From Stagnihabitans tardus (GTDB taxonomy: Bacteria > Pseudomonadota > Alphaproteobacteria > Rhodobacterales > Rhodobacteraceae), in the NCBI RefSeq assembly GCF_009925085.1, contig NZ_JAABNR010000014.1, forward strand, positions 18,229 through 82,228: DNA of 64,000 bases. The letters are read 5' to 3'. Shown here in pieces: positions 34,621 through 41,032 of the stretch (position 1 is its first letter; every line of letters begins with the position of its first letter). The notes below the pieces were generated by a model, which saw only the letters and a program-made list of their open reading frames with translations, searched no databases and was not told where the DNA came from. The translations under genes were made by a program, and so were the position numbers.

Positions 34621-34662
34621 CCTGTCGCGCGGGGGATGGTCCTCCGCCCCCAAGAAGACAGG
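34621..34662 (+). promoter_or_regulatory. Two-tier leader hairpin that covers the Shine-Dalgarno
   Basis: CCTGTC (34621-34626) pairs with GACAGG (34657-34662). Inside, GCGGGGGA (34629-34636) pairs with TCCTCCGC (34640-34647) around TGG, with one G-T pair. The Shine-Dalgarno AGGAG (34660-34664) lies partly in the 3' outer arm, so the fold would hide it. The gene start is ATG 34673. Confidence 0.6.
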
Positions 34663-34672
34663 AGCCGACCCC

Positions 34673-34837
34673 ATGTCCAAGAAGGATGCCACCGCTTACG
34701 CCGCCAGCCTTGCCGCCACGCTGATGGTCGCGATCACCGTGTTTCAGGCCGGGGACGGCACGCACGGGGCGATGCCGTCCGATGAATACGACGGCGACGA
34801 GGCGCTCGTCGCCCTGGAAATAGACCCCTGGCAATGA
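34673..34837 (+). CDS. 54-aa acidic small protein
   Basis: From ATG 34673 after AGGAG the frame encodes MSKKDATAYAASLAATLMVAITVFQ, a short hydrophobic segment, and an acidic end (SDEYDGDEALVALEIDPW). No family is recognised. The good ribosome site and the structured leader, shared in design with neighbouring genes, support it as real. The hydrophobic region is weak for a membrane helix. Confidence 0.55.
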   Translation: MSKKDATAYAASLAATLMVAITVFQAGDGTHGAMPSDEYDGDEALVALEIDPWQ

Positions 34838-34946
34838 GGCGCGAAGCGCCTCACTCCCCTCATCGGGTCGCGCTCTTCCAGCGTGCCCATCCGGGGAAGC
34901 GGCGCCGAACCGAAGGTTCCGGCAAGGGAGAGGTCGAGAAGGGAGC

Positions 34947-34994
34947 GGGCAGGGCGAGCCCGCCGGGGAAGAGAGAGCAGCGGCGGGCTTGCCC
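34947..34994 (+). promoter_or_regulatory. Leader hairpin before the DUF6878-like gene
   Basis: AGCCCGC (34957-34963) pairs with GCGGGCT (34983-34989) and, across a bulge, GGGCA (34947-34951) pairs with TGCCC (34990-34994). The loop is purine rich (GAAGAGAGAGCAG). The Shine-Dalgarno GGAG and ATG 35022 follow. A second option pairs GAGAG with CTCTC nearer the start. Confidence 0.45.
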
Positions 34995-35021
34995 TTGATC
35001 CGCTCTCCCGGAGATCCCGAC

Positions 35022-35516
35022 ATGACCATTCACCTTCCCGGCCGCGCTGCGGCGGCCGCCGAGGTCGCGCCAGACCTGGCGCGGATCATGGCCGAACAGG
35101 CCGAGCGTGAGGCTGCCGAAGTGGCCCTGCACACCCGAAACAAGGAGGTGCTGTTCGACGGGCTGCGCCTCGTCGGCATTGCCCATGTCCTCGTCAGCTT
35201 CGATGGCTCAGGCGACAGCGGCCAGCTCGAAAGCATTGACGCCCGCAATGACCTCGATGCCAGCGTCACGCTGCCCGCCGCCCAGATCACCTTTGCCAGC
35301 ATCGACTGGCAAAGCGGTGCACCGACCGAACGCCGCCTGACCCTTGAGGGTGCCGTCGAGGAACTGGTCTACGACCTCCTCTCCGATACCCATTCCGGCT
35401 GGCAGGACAATGACGGCGCCTATGGCGAGTTCTGCATCGATGCCCGCGCCCGGACCATCCACCTTGAGTTCAACGAACGGTTTACCTCGTCCGAACTCTA
35501 CACCCATGATTTCTGA
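35022..35516 (+). CDS. DUF6878-like plasmid protein
   Basis: The 164-aa protein begins at ATG 35022 with GGAG upstream. Sequence features are LHTRNKEVLFDGLRLVGIAHVLVSFDGSGDSGQLESIDARND, an EELVYDLLSDTHSGWQDNDGAYGEFCIDARARTIHLEFNERFTSSELYTHDF end, and many acidic residues. I associate this pattern with DUF6878, small proteins of unknown function on alphaproteobacterial plasmids. It is followed at 10 bp and 1 bp by two more small genes, forming an operon. Confidence 0.7.
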   Translation: MTIHLPGRAAAAAEVAPDLARIMAEQAEREAAEVALHTRNKEVLFDGLRLVGIAHVLVSFDGSGDSGQLESIDARNDLDASVTLPAAQITFASIDWQSGAPTERRLTLEGAVEELVYDLLSDTHSGWQDNDGAYGEFCIDARARTIHLEFNERFTSSELYTHDF

Positions 35517-35526
35517 GGGGGCGGAG

Positions 35527-35904
35527 ATGGCACATCCATACCACCACGCCCTCTCCTCGGTGAAGAAATGGGGCGGGACGGTCGACGACTACCTGCCCCT
35601 TCACGAATTTTTCGACGCCTCGAAACTCATCCTTGCGGACTTTCGGCATCGGGCGCTGCGGCATCATGCCGAGGGAATTTTCCTATTGGAGCAGGTCCAC
35701 GGGAAAACCCTGACCCTGTCCACTGGTCGGGTCATCCCGACCCGTTGGGTCGGTGAACAGCATGTCCGCGAGGATCTGGGCTTCATCCCCAGCTTTGCCG
35801 ATTGGGCGCGGTCGATCCGGGCCGAGCCCTGGATGGGCCGGACCCAAAAGATCGAAGCCGAGGTCGATCCGCATATGGCACTGCCTGTGCTGGAGGTCCG
35901 CTGA
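35527..35904 (+). CDS. DUF6915-like small plasmid protein
   Basis: The 125-aa protein (MAHPYHHALSSVKKWGGTVDDYLPLHEFFDASKLILADFRHRALRHHAEGIFLLEQVHG..., then RVIPTRWVGEQHVREDLGFIPSFADWARSI) is rich in His and aromatic residues and resembles the DUF6915 family. The ATG at 35527 follows GGAG closely. The opening HPYHHALSSVKKWGG is the most conserved-looking part. Activity is unknown; its neighbours are small proteins of the same plasmid set. Confidence 0.65.
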   Translation: MAHPYHHALSSVKKWGGTVDDYLPLHEFFDASKLILADFRHRALRHHAEGIFLLEQVHGKTLTLSTGRVIPTRWVGEQHVREDLGFIPSFADWARSIRAEPWMGRTQKIEAEVDPHMALPVLEVR

Positions 35905-35905
35905 C

Positions 35906-36112
35906 ATGAGCCGGGCCTATCTGAACCTCGGCCTGCCGCCGGAGGTCTCGAACCTCACCGTCCTGCGGACGGCGATCCGTCGGTTGCACCCCGACACGCT
36001 GGCCGTCCGCAGCTGGCGCGCGGCGCGCAAGCGCTATTACCGCGAGCTGCTGCAGGCCCATGCCGCAGCGCAGGCCGCCGCCGAACGCCCTCAGCCCGCG
36101 GAAGCGGGCTGA
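35906..36112 (+). CDS. 68-aa J-domain-like small protein
   Basis: The 68-aa protein reads MSRAYLNLGLPPEVSNLTVLRTAIRRLHPDTLAVRSWRAARKRYYRELLQAH. The pattern of a helix, RRLHPD and a basic helix recalls a shortened J domain (the HPD tripeptide is intact), which would bind DnaK. Its start is 1 bp after the previous stop. The resemblance is seen by eye and is weak outside HPD. Confidence 0.5.
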   Translation: MSRAYLNLGLPPEVSNLTVLRTAIRRLHPDTLAVRSWRAARKRYYRELLQAHAAAQAAAERPQPAEAG

Positions 36113-36183
36113 TCTCCTCCCCACAGCAACCCATCCTGACCTGGCCATGTGGCCCGGGTTTCTCATCCTGAAAGGAGCCCATC

Positions 36184-36624
36184 GTGGCTGACTACTTCAC
36201 CCATTTCTCCTGCGCCCTTGACGCAGGCACCCCCGAAAACGCCGCCGCGGCGCTCGACCTCCTGCTGCGCTTGCGCGCAGAGGAGGAAGACGCGGACGAT
36301 CCCGAATTCTCGGGCTTCGCCCTTTCGTTGCAGGACGGCCCGGGCAGCTCCGTTCTCTGGTTCCATGACGATGACGGACAGGGCGATGTCGAAGTCGCCA
36401 TTCGCTTCGTGCTGCGCCTTGCGGAAGAGCTCGACCTCACCGGCCTTTGGGGCTTCGACTACGCCCATACGTGTTCCCGGCCCAGGCTCGAGGCGTTCGG
36501 GGGCGGTGCCCATGTCATCGACCTCGGTGCCCGCAAAAGCATCGGTTGGATCAGCACCCATGAATGGCTGACCGCCGCGCTCAACGGCGAAGGCGTCGAC
36601 GCGGTGGAGGCGCTGGTCGCATGA
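36184..36624 (+). CDS. Acidic plasmid protein of unknown function
   Basis: It starts with GTG at 36184 (GGAG 8 nt upstream) and encodes 146 aa. The sequence is acidic (LRAEEEDADDPEFSGFALSLQDG, FHDDDGQGDVEVAIRFVLRLAEELDLTGLWGFDYAHTCSRPRLEAFGGGAHVIDL) and mixed alpha/beta. No family is recognised with certainty. It overlaps the next gene by 4 bp (ATGA). Negative charge and small size are like DNA-mimic or anti-restriction proteins, but that is only a thought. Confidence 0.6.
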   Translation: MADYFTHFSCALDAGTPENAAAALDLLLRLRAEEEDADDPEFSGFALSLQDGPGSSVLWFHDDDGQGDVEVAIRFVLRLAEELDLTGLWGFDYAHTCSRPRLEAFGGGAHVIDLGARKSIGWISTHEWLTAALNGEGVDAVEALVA

Positions 36625-37499
36625 ACACTGCCGTTGCCACCCCCACTCACGCTTCCTTCCCCGTCCCAGAATTCGGCCGCAGTGCCGATGGCATGGCGGT
36701 GGCCCGCATCGGCGATGCCGCCTATGCCATGATCCCGAAGGCCAAAGGTGGCCATTTCCTTTGCAGCAGCTGGCGGCTGACGAAGCCGCTCTCGGACTGG
36801 AAGCGGTGCGACTTTTACGGCCATGGCGGCGATCTCGCCGACGGGGCCGCGTTCCGCGCCTTCGTTCAGGAACAGGCCGAACATCAGGGCGAGAAGGCCG
36901 CCCTTGGGCGACAGGAACTCCGCGCCCATACCAGCACGCCGTGGGGACCTTCGCAGGGCGCGGTCCGCTATGGCGAGGGCGTGGTGTTTCACTCGACCTC
37001 CGGTCATGGCGGCCTCCACCTTGCAGCGGATCGCAATGCCAAGGTTCATCCGCTCCTGCGCGAGCCTGGTGGATGGTACGAAGAGGACGCCGCCTGGGCG
37101 GCCGTGGCGGTCGCCTGGCCCGACCTCTTTACGGGGCACGAGCGGCGGCAGGCCGAAGAAACCCTGCGGCACAGCTGGCCCGATGCCTGGGAGGCGATCC
37201 ATGGCCGCAAGCTCAAGCCCGGCGAGTCCCATATCCGCGATGGCGAGGCCTTCGCTCGTGATCATGCGGACGACTGGGTGGTGATCTCTGCGATCTATTC
37301 CGACCACCAGCCGGGTTTCACCGAAGTCATTGCCACGCGGGGCGGGTGTCGGGATCCCCAAGCCGAAGAACGCCGTTTCCTTGTCCCTTCGGGCGAATAC
37401 AAGGTCGACCGCTTCGGCTTCGTCATCGATGACGTGCGCCATGCCATCTATGACGGCCTGTCGAGTTTCATCGGCTGGCGGGGCAGGGCAGGGGGCTGA
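36621..37499 (+). CDS. DUF7007-type plasmid protein
   Basis: The 292-aa protein starts at the ATGA overlap. It has a conserved N-terminal part (GRSADGMAVARIGDAAYAMIPKAKGGHFLCSSWRLTKPLSDWKRCDFYGHGG), then SGHGGLHLAADRNAKVHPLLREPGGWYEEDAAWAAVAVAWPDLF, where the GGWYEED stretch marks the DUF7007 region, and a C-terminal KVDRFGFVIDDVRHAIYDG. Role unknown. It is the last gene of the 35.0-37.5 kb operon. A perfect 10-bp hairpin (37510-37542) follows. Confidence 0.65.
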   Translation: MNTAVATPTHASFPVPEFGRSADGMAVARIGDAAYAMIPKAKGGHFLCSSWRLTKPLSDWKRCDFYGHGGDLADGAAFRAFVQEQAEHQGEKAALGRQELRAHTSTPWGPSQGAVRYGEGVVFHSTSGHGGLHLAADRNAKVHPLLREPGGWYEEDAAWAAVAVAWPDLFTGHERRQAEETLRHSWPDAWEAIHGRKLKPGESHIRDGEAFARDHADDWVVISAIYSDHQPGFTEVIATRGGCRDPQAEERRFLVPSGEYKVDRFGFVIDDVRHAIYDGLSSFIGWRGRAGG

Positions 37500-37509
37500 C
37501 GGTTCGAAA

Positions 37510-37542
37510 GGCGGGTGCCTGATCTGCGGTCGGGCACCCGCC
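37510..37542 (+). terminator. Hairpin after the DUF7007-type gene
   Basis: GGCGGGTGCC (37510-37519) and GGCACCCGCC (37533-37542) pair perfectly over 10 bp with a 13-nt loop, starting 10 nt after the stop. There is no T run. Confidence 0.5.
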
Positions 37543-37565
37543 AGAGGCAGAGGCGGAAGGGAGGG

Positions 37566-37615
37566 TCCGTGACGGGTTGACAGGTGGGTGGAGGTCTCCC
37601 GCCGCCCGTCACGGA
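37566..37615 (+). promoter_or_regulatory. Leader hairpin that sequesters the Shine-Dalgarno
   Basis: TCCGTGACGGG (37566-37576) and CCCGTCACGGA (37605-37615) form a perfect 11-bp stem. Inside, GGTGGG pairs with CCCGCC around a loop containing TGGAGG. The Shine-Dalgarno GGAG at 37613-37616 lies in the 3' arm, 8 nt before ATG 37625. Opening the stem would be needed for translation. Confidence 0.65.
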
Positions 37616-37624
37616 GTGACCCCG

Positions 37625-38188
37625 ATGACCGCCCCCATTTCCCAGACCGCCTTCCGCGACTCCCGCGACAACTTCGTTGGCGGGGCCCTGGCTCAGTTGC
37701 GCCTTGCGACCCGCCTGCCGCTCCGCGTCAGTTGCCAGTGCCGCGCGCATTGGGACGACCCGGCGCTCGATCAGCTGCGCTTCGAGCGCGAGGTGGATCT
37801 CGGCACCTTCGGCGACCTTACGGCCGCCATGGCCAAGGCTGCCATCTCCGTCGCGCCGGGTCTGATCGCGGCAGATCGCGACCCGGATCTGCGGCTGGTG
37901 CCGCAGTTCGTAACGGTCCTCGATGCCGATCACTGCCTCGTCCTGGCCGGCGAGGTGCAGGCGGGCATGATCGCCTGGTGCGCGCCTGTGACCAGTGATG
38001 CCGAGGCGCGGCGCGTGGTCAGCGAGGCGTGCCACCTGCGGGCCGAAGCTCGGGCGGTGGTGGAGGCCGGAAATCTATTTGGGGCGGATGCGCTGATCCT
38101 TCGCGCACGTGCGCTGGAAGGCCGCCTCGTCGGTCCCTTCTGGCGCGACCTCGCCCCGAGCTTCGTACGGCAAAGCCTTGCGGCCTGA
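37625..38188 (+). CDS. Hypothetical plasmid protein
   Basis: The 187-aa protein starts at ATG 37625. It contains TAFRDSRDNFVGGALAQLRLATRLPLRVSCQCRAHWDDPALDQLRFEREVDLGTFGDL, then a beta-rich part (LRLVPQFVTVLDADHCLVLAGEV) and a C-terminal helical region. I do not recognise the family. The strong leader hairpin and good GC-rich codon use argue that it is a real gene. It shares the short leader end CGTCACGGAGTGA with the DUF932 gene. Confidence 0.55.
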   Translation: MTAPISQTAFRDSRDNFVGGALAQLRLATRLPLRVSCQCRAHWDDPALDQLRFEREVDLGTFGDLTAAMAKAAISVAPGLIAADRDPDLRLVPQFVTVLDADHCLVLAGEVQAGMIAWCAPVTSDAEARRVVSEACHLRAEARAVVEAGNLFGADALILRARALEGRLVGPFWRDLAPSFVRQSLAA

Positions 38189-38214
38189 TCGGTCCCTCTC
38201 GGAAACCTGCGGGC

Positions 38215-38505
38215 CTACTTGTTGCTGTCGATCCAGCGCGACAGCAACTGCCGGTCTCGGAAGCATTCATCCGGCACCGCGCGGCGCTTGACCCGCGCGA
38301 GCCGTTCGGCAAAGGCCACCTGCTTCGAGGTCGGCTGGCCAGGGTCGGAGGGTTTCAGCTTCGCCTGCGCCTCGATCCAGGCGCTGAGCGAGCGGCAGTC
38401 CTGCTGGACCTCCCAAGGCAGAAGGCTCTGGTTCCGGAGCGCCAGCGACCGCGCATAGGCGATCTGGCGTTCAGTGGCGGGCATGGCGAAAGGGGCAGCG
38501 TCCAT
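38215..38505 (-). CDS. Small hypothetical protein
   Basis: The start was set at ATG 38505, with GGGAG 8 nt upstream, giving 96 aa. It has two similar halves, ERQIAYARSLALRNQSLLPWEVQQDCRSLSAWIEAQ and SKQVAFAERLARVKRRAVPDECFRDRQLLSRWIDSNK, each ending in a helix with SxWI. The internal repeat suggests an old duplication of a 40-residue unit. Family and role are unknown. It is convergent with the gene at 37625. Confidence 0.6.
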   Translation of the reverse strand: MDAAPFAMPATERQIAYARSLALRNQSLLPWEVQQDCRSLSAWIEAQAKLKPSDPGQPTSKQVAFAERLARVKRRAVPDECFRDRQLLSRWIDSNK

Positions 38506-38570
38506 GATGGGTCTCCCATGCGGATCGTTCCTTGATATATTGAACAAATAGAGAACGAAATCAACTCCGC

Positions 38571-38639
38571 GCCCGGCAGAGAGCGAGAGATGGGTCGGAA
38601 TCTGGGGGCGTTCGGGCGGGTCGAGAGAACTGCCGGGGC
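38571..38639 (+). promoter_or_regulatory. Leader inverted repeat before the antirestriction gene
   Basis: GCCCGGCAG (38571-38579) pairs with CTGCCGGGGC (38630-38639) with one bulged G. The enclosed 50 nt is purine rich (GAGCGAGAGATGGG). The Shine-Dalgarno GAGG and ATG 38672 follow outside the stem. Confidence 0.45.
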
Positions 38640-38671
38640 ACGTTCTTCACCCCTGATCCAGAGGATTCCCG

Positions 38672-39094
38672 ATGACCGATGCTGCGACCACCCTGAAACC
38701 CGCGACCCTCGTGCCCGAGGCGCGCCGTATGGCCTTCTTGCCCGCCCTCTTCAGCTCCGCCCTGATGCTGATTGGCGAGCGCGCCGTCTATCAGTTCATG
38801 TCCTGGCTCGCCCCGGACGACTACACCGGCGGCCTCTGGCATTTCCACGAACGGAAAGGCCAGCCGCTGTTCCTGTCGCCCGACGGTGACAAGCGCTTCC
38901 GCATCTTCTGCGAGACCAACGGTTACATGGGCGAGGTTTCGGCGGAGGCCGCCGGGATCATCGCCACTCTCTTTGCCTTGTCACATCTCTCGTTCCAGCA
39001 CGAAGCCGATCAGCTGTCGGAGGCCTACATGCGGCTCTACGAGTTCGCGGGCGAGCATCCCGAGGCAGGCGAGATCTTCAAGGCGATCGACTGA
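38672..39094 (+). CDS. ArdB/KlcA-type antirestriction protein
   Basis: The 140-aa protein has the ArdB/KlcA features: ARRMAFLPALFSSALMLIGERAVYQFMSWLAPDDYTGGLWHFHERKGQPLFLSPDGDKRFRIFCETNGYMGEVSAEAAGIIATLFALSHLSF, with the YTGGLW motif near the middle. These proteins protect incoming plasmid DNA against type I restriction enzymes of a new host. On this replicon, which itself carries a type I system at 51-58 kb, it may also spare the plasmid during establishment. Its presence suggests the replicon is or was transferable. Confidence 0.85.
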   Translation: MTDAATTLKPATLVPEARRMAFLPALFSSALMLIGERAVYQFMSWLAPDDYTGGLWHFHERKGQPLFLSPDGDKRFRIFCETNGYMGEVSAEAAGIIATLFALSHLSFQHEADQLSEAYMRLYEFAGEHPEAGEIFKAID

Positions 39095-39576
39095 CAGTGG
39101 GCGGCACCGATCTGACTGGCACTTCGCAATCCTGTGGCACCCTCCGGCGGTTTCGTCGGGGGGTGTTTCCATTTGGCGGATGGAACTGGCTTATGCTGCA
39201 CATGAGGCGCAGACGCACTGCCCAACGTCAGCGATCGTATCGGGCCATCATGGCCCCAGTGGTCTCGACAGATCTTTGCTAGGCGATCATCGGCTTGGCG
39301 GTGAGTGGGGCAGGGGGGCCCGGGCAACAGCCCCGCCGTCTGATTGTCCCCGATTTGGGCGGAGGTGTTGGAGACCGCAGCCCTGATCGACCAGCATCTT
39401 GGCCCGATTGCGGCCAGGTCGTTCGAGGACCGTCTGTTGCTCAGCCTTCGGCGGGCAGACCAGAACCCAATAACGCGGCGAATGCCGCGAGGCAGCAGGG
39501 CAGGGGGGGGCACACGCAGGCCTGATGGGCTGAGGGTTCTCATCGTCTGTGGTGCCAGTCCTGTCTCTAGTTCTGG
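39095..39576. other. Stretch without a convincing gene
   Basis: These 480 bp between the antirestriction gene and the second DUF736 leader hold only short frames on both strands without good start sites. Two GGGCAGGG octamers (39308 and 39498) lie here. Confidence 0.5.
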
Positions 39577-39912
39577 GCCTTCAGGGTCGCCTTGATCTCC
39601 TCGCCCGTCTGTCCCAGCCCGCGTCCAAACGGCCTCTGGTGATGGGCTGATCTGCCCGAAGGATGTCTTCGCCTCGACCGCTTCGGCGCAACAGCGTCGT
39701 CACAACTTTCTTCCCCTGTCGGTGCGGGCACCGTCATTCCTCGCGCGGCAAGAAAGTTCCTCCTGTGCTGTCAGGGCCCCGACCCACCCCAGCACGCGAG
39801 CGTGCAGGGGACCCCGGGATGCGGGGCTGCGCCATCGGTCGCCTCCGGGCTGTCGATCGCCATCGAGGCCGCAAGGACGCGGGCCCGAAACAGAGCAAAA
39901 CGGAGAAAGATC
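39577..39912 (+). ncRNA. Structured leader of DUF736, copy 2
   Basis: It repeats 31676-31977 with scattered changes. The same stems are present: CGACCG (39675-39680) with CGGTCG (39836-39841), and AACTTTCTT (39704-39712) with AAGAAAGTT (39750-39758) enclosing GGTGC/GCACC. In place of the CCCCC/GGGGG side hairpin of copy 1, this copy has a different, longer hairpin at 39787-39810: CCCC, GCACGC, then GCGTGC and GGGG. Sequence replaced but pairing kept argues for an RNA structure. Confidence 0.6.
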
Positions 39913-40236
39913 ATGGCGACCATCGGCACCTTCAAGAAGACCGGCACCGAATACACCGGCGAAATCTTCACCCTCAGCCTGCAGGCCAAGGGCGTGCGCC
40001 TCGTCCCGACCTCGGGCGCCTCGGGCGAGAATGCCCCCACCCACCGGGTCCTGGTCGGCCGCGCCGAGATCGGCGCCGCCTGGACGAAGAAATCGAACGA
40101 GAACCGCGAATACCTGGGCCTGAAGCTGGACGATCCGAGCTTCGCCGCTCCGATCTACGCCAACCTCTTCGATGACGAAGACGGCGAGGGCGCGAGCCTG
40201 ATCTGGTCCCGCCCCAACACCCGCCGCGGCGATTGA
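39913..40236 (+). CDS. DUF736 family protein, copy 2
   Basis: The 107-aa protein matches copy 1 at 31978-32301 residue for residue as read; DNA differences are few and silent. The start ATG at 39913 follows CGGAGAAAGATC, the same ribosome site as copy 1. Both copies keep the leader and terminator, so both are probably expressed. Recent duplication or gene conversion explains the identity. Confidence 0.88.
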   Translation: MATIGTFKKTGTEYTGEIFTLSLQAKGVRLVPTSGASGENAPTHRVLVGRAEIGAAWTKKSNENREYLGLKLDDPSFAAPIYANLFDDEDGEGASLIWSRPNTRRGD

Positions 40237-40249
40237 TCGCCAATACAAA

Positions 40250-40273
40250 GGCCCCGGTCGAAAGACCGGGGCC
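40250..40273 (+). terminator. Terminator hairpin after DUF736 copy 2
   Basis: The stem GGCCCCGGTC/GACCGGGGCC with GAAA loop is the same as the one after copy 1. Confidence 0.7.
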
Positions 40274-40319
40274 GATGGCGTTTCACTCCTGTTTGCACCG
40301 AAGGGCTATAAGCCCTAGG

Positions 40320-40931
40320 TTATCCTTCTGAACGAAAGCTGTAGCTGCCGCGGGCTTTCCTGAGAGCCAAGTCGACAGATTTCTGACTTTTGGTACGATC
40401 AAACGCCTCCGGATTGAAGGATTTGCCGACCCACTTCCGGTTTGACCGGTGTTCCGGATGGTCTTTATCGTTCAAGGATGCAACAAATTCATCATATGAG
40501 TGAGGACCCCCGCTGTCTTCGGGTGGTCCACTTCGTTCGCCATCCAAGAGATGCGCTTTCTTCTCGGGGTTATCCAGCCGGACGTGGGTCTCGAGGTCCA
40601 GTTGATGAACCCAGCCATCGCCGAAGTCGTACTCATACAGGAAATAGGGGTTCTTGATCCGGTGGAAATCAAGATCGCGAAGGGCAAGGTCTGCTGCGTC
40701 GAGAACGCGTCGTTGTCCTAATCCACCGTCTTCGAACTCAGGCGCACCGAGGATTAGGCCGCCGACAGTAAACTGGTGCATGTGGCTATTCTGCCAACCA
40801 AAACAAGCCTGAAGGACCTCATGGAGTTCAGCGAAGTTCAAGTCTGGAGAAAGGACGATTCGACGCCAGATCGGCGGATTTATCCCCCAAAGCCATACAC
40901 GGAACTGGAGAGCGAGGTCGTGCAACGGCAT
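40320..40931 (-). CDS. Plasmid pRiA4b ORF-3-like protein
   Basis: With the start at ATG 40931 the protein has 203 aa. It shows the family pattern: LALQFRVWLWGINPPIWRRIVLSPDLNFAELHEVLQACFGWQNSHMHQFTVGG, then FLYEYDFGDGWVHQLDLE and ERSGPPEDSGGPHSYDEFV. These proteins occur on plasmids and near defence genes; no activity is established. It lies downstream of, and in the same orientation as, the SIR2-HerA pair, with about 100 bp between coding regions. It may be a third part of that locus or a passenger. Confidence 0.8.
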   Translation of the reverse strand: MPLHDLALQFRVWLWGINPPIWRRIVLSPDLNFAELHEVLQACFGWQNSHMHQFTVGGLILGAPEFEDGGLGQRRVLDAADLALRDLDFHRIKNPYFLYEYDFGDGWVHQLDLETHVRLDNPEKKAHLLDGERSGPPEDSGGPHSYDEFVASLNDKDHPEHRSNRKWVGKSFNPEAFDRTKSQKSVDLALRKARGSYSFRSEG

Positions 40932-41032
40932 CCAAGAAAACCCCCACAGAGAACCGCGAACGGAAGTTCTCCGGACGATGTCTGAATCAACGGTCTTTCG
41001 CAAGCCGGCTCCATAAACCATGCCCGAACGAC

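Noticed and set aside
34081..34692. 203-aa minus-strand frame before the small gene at 34673
   Set aside because: It covers repeat and hairpin DNA, with no domain and no start site; treated as non-coding.
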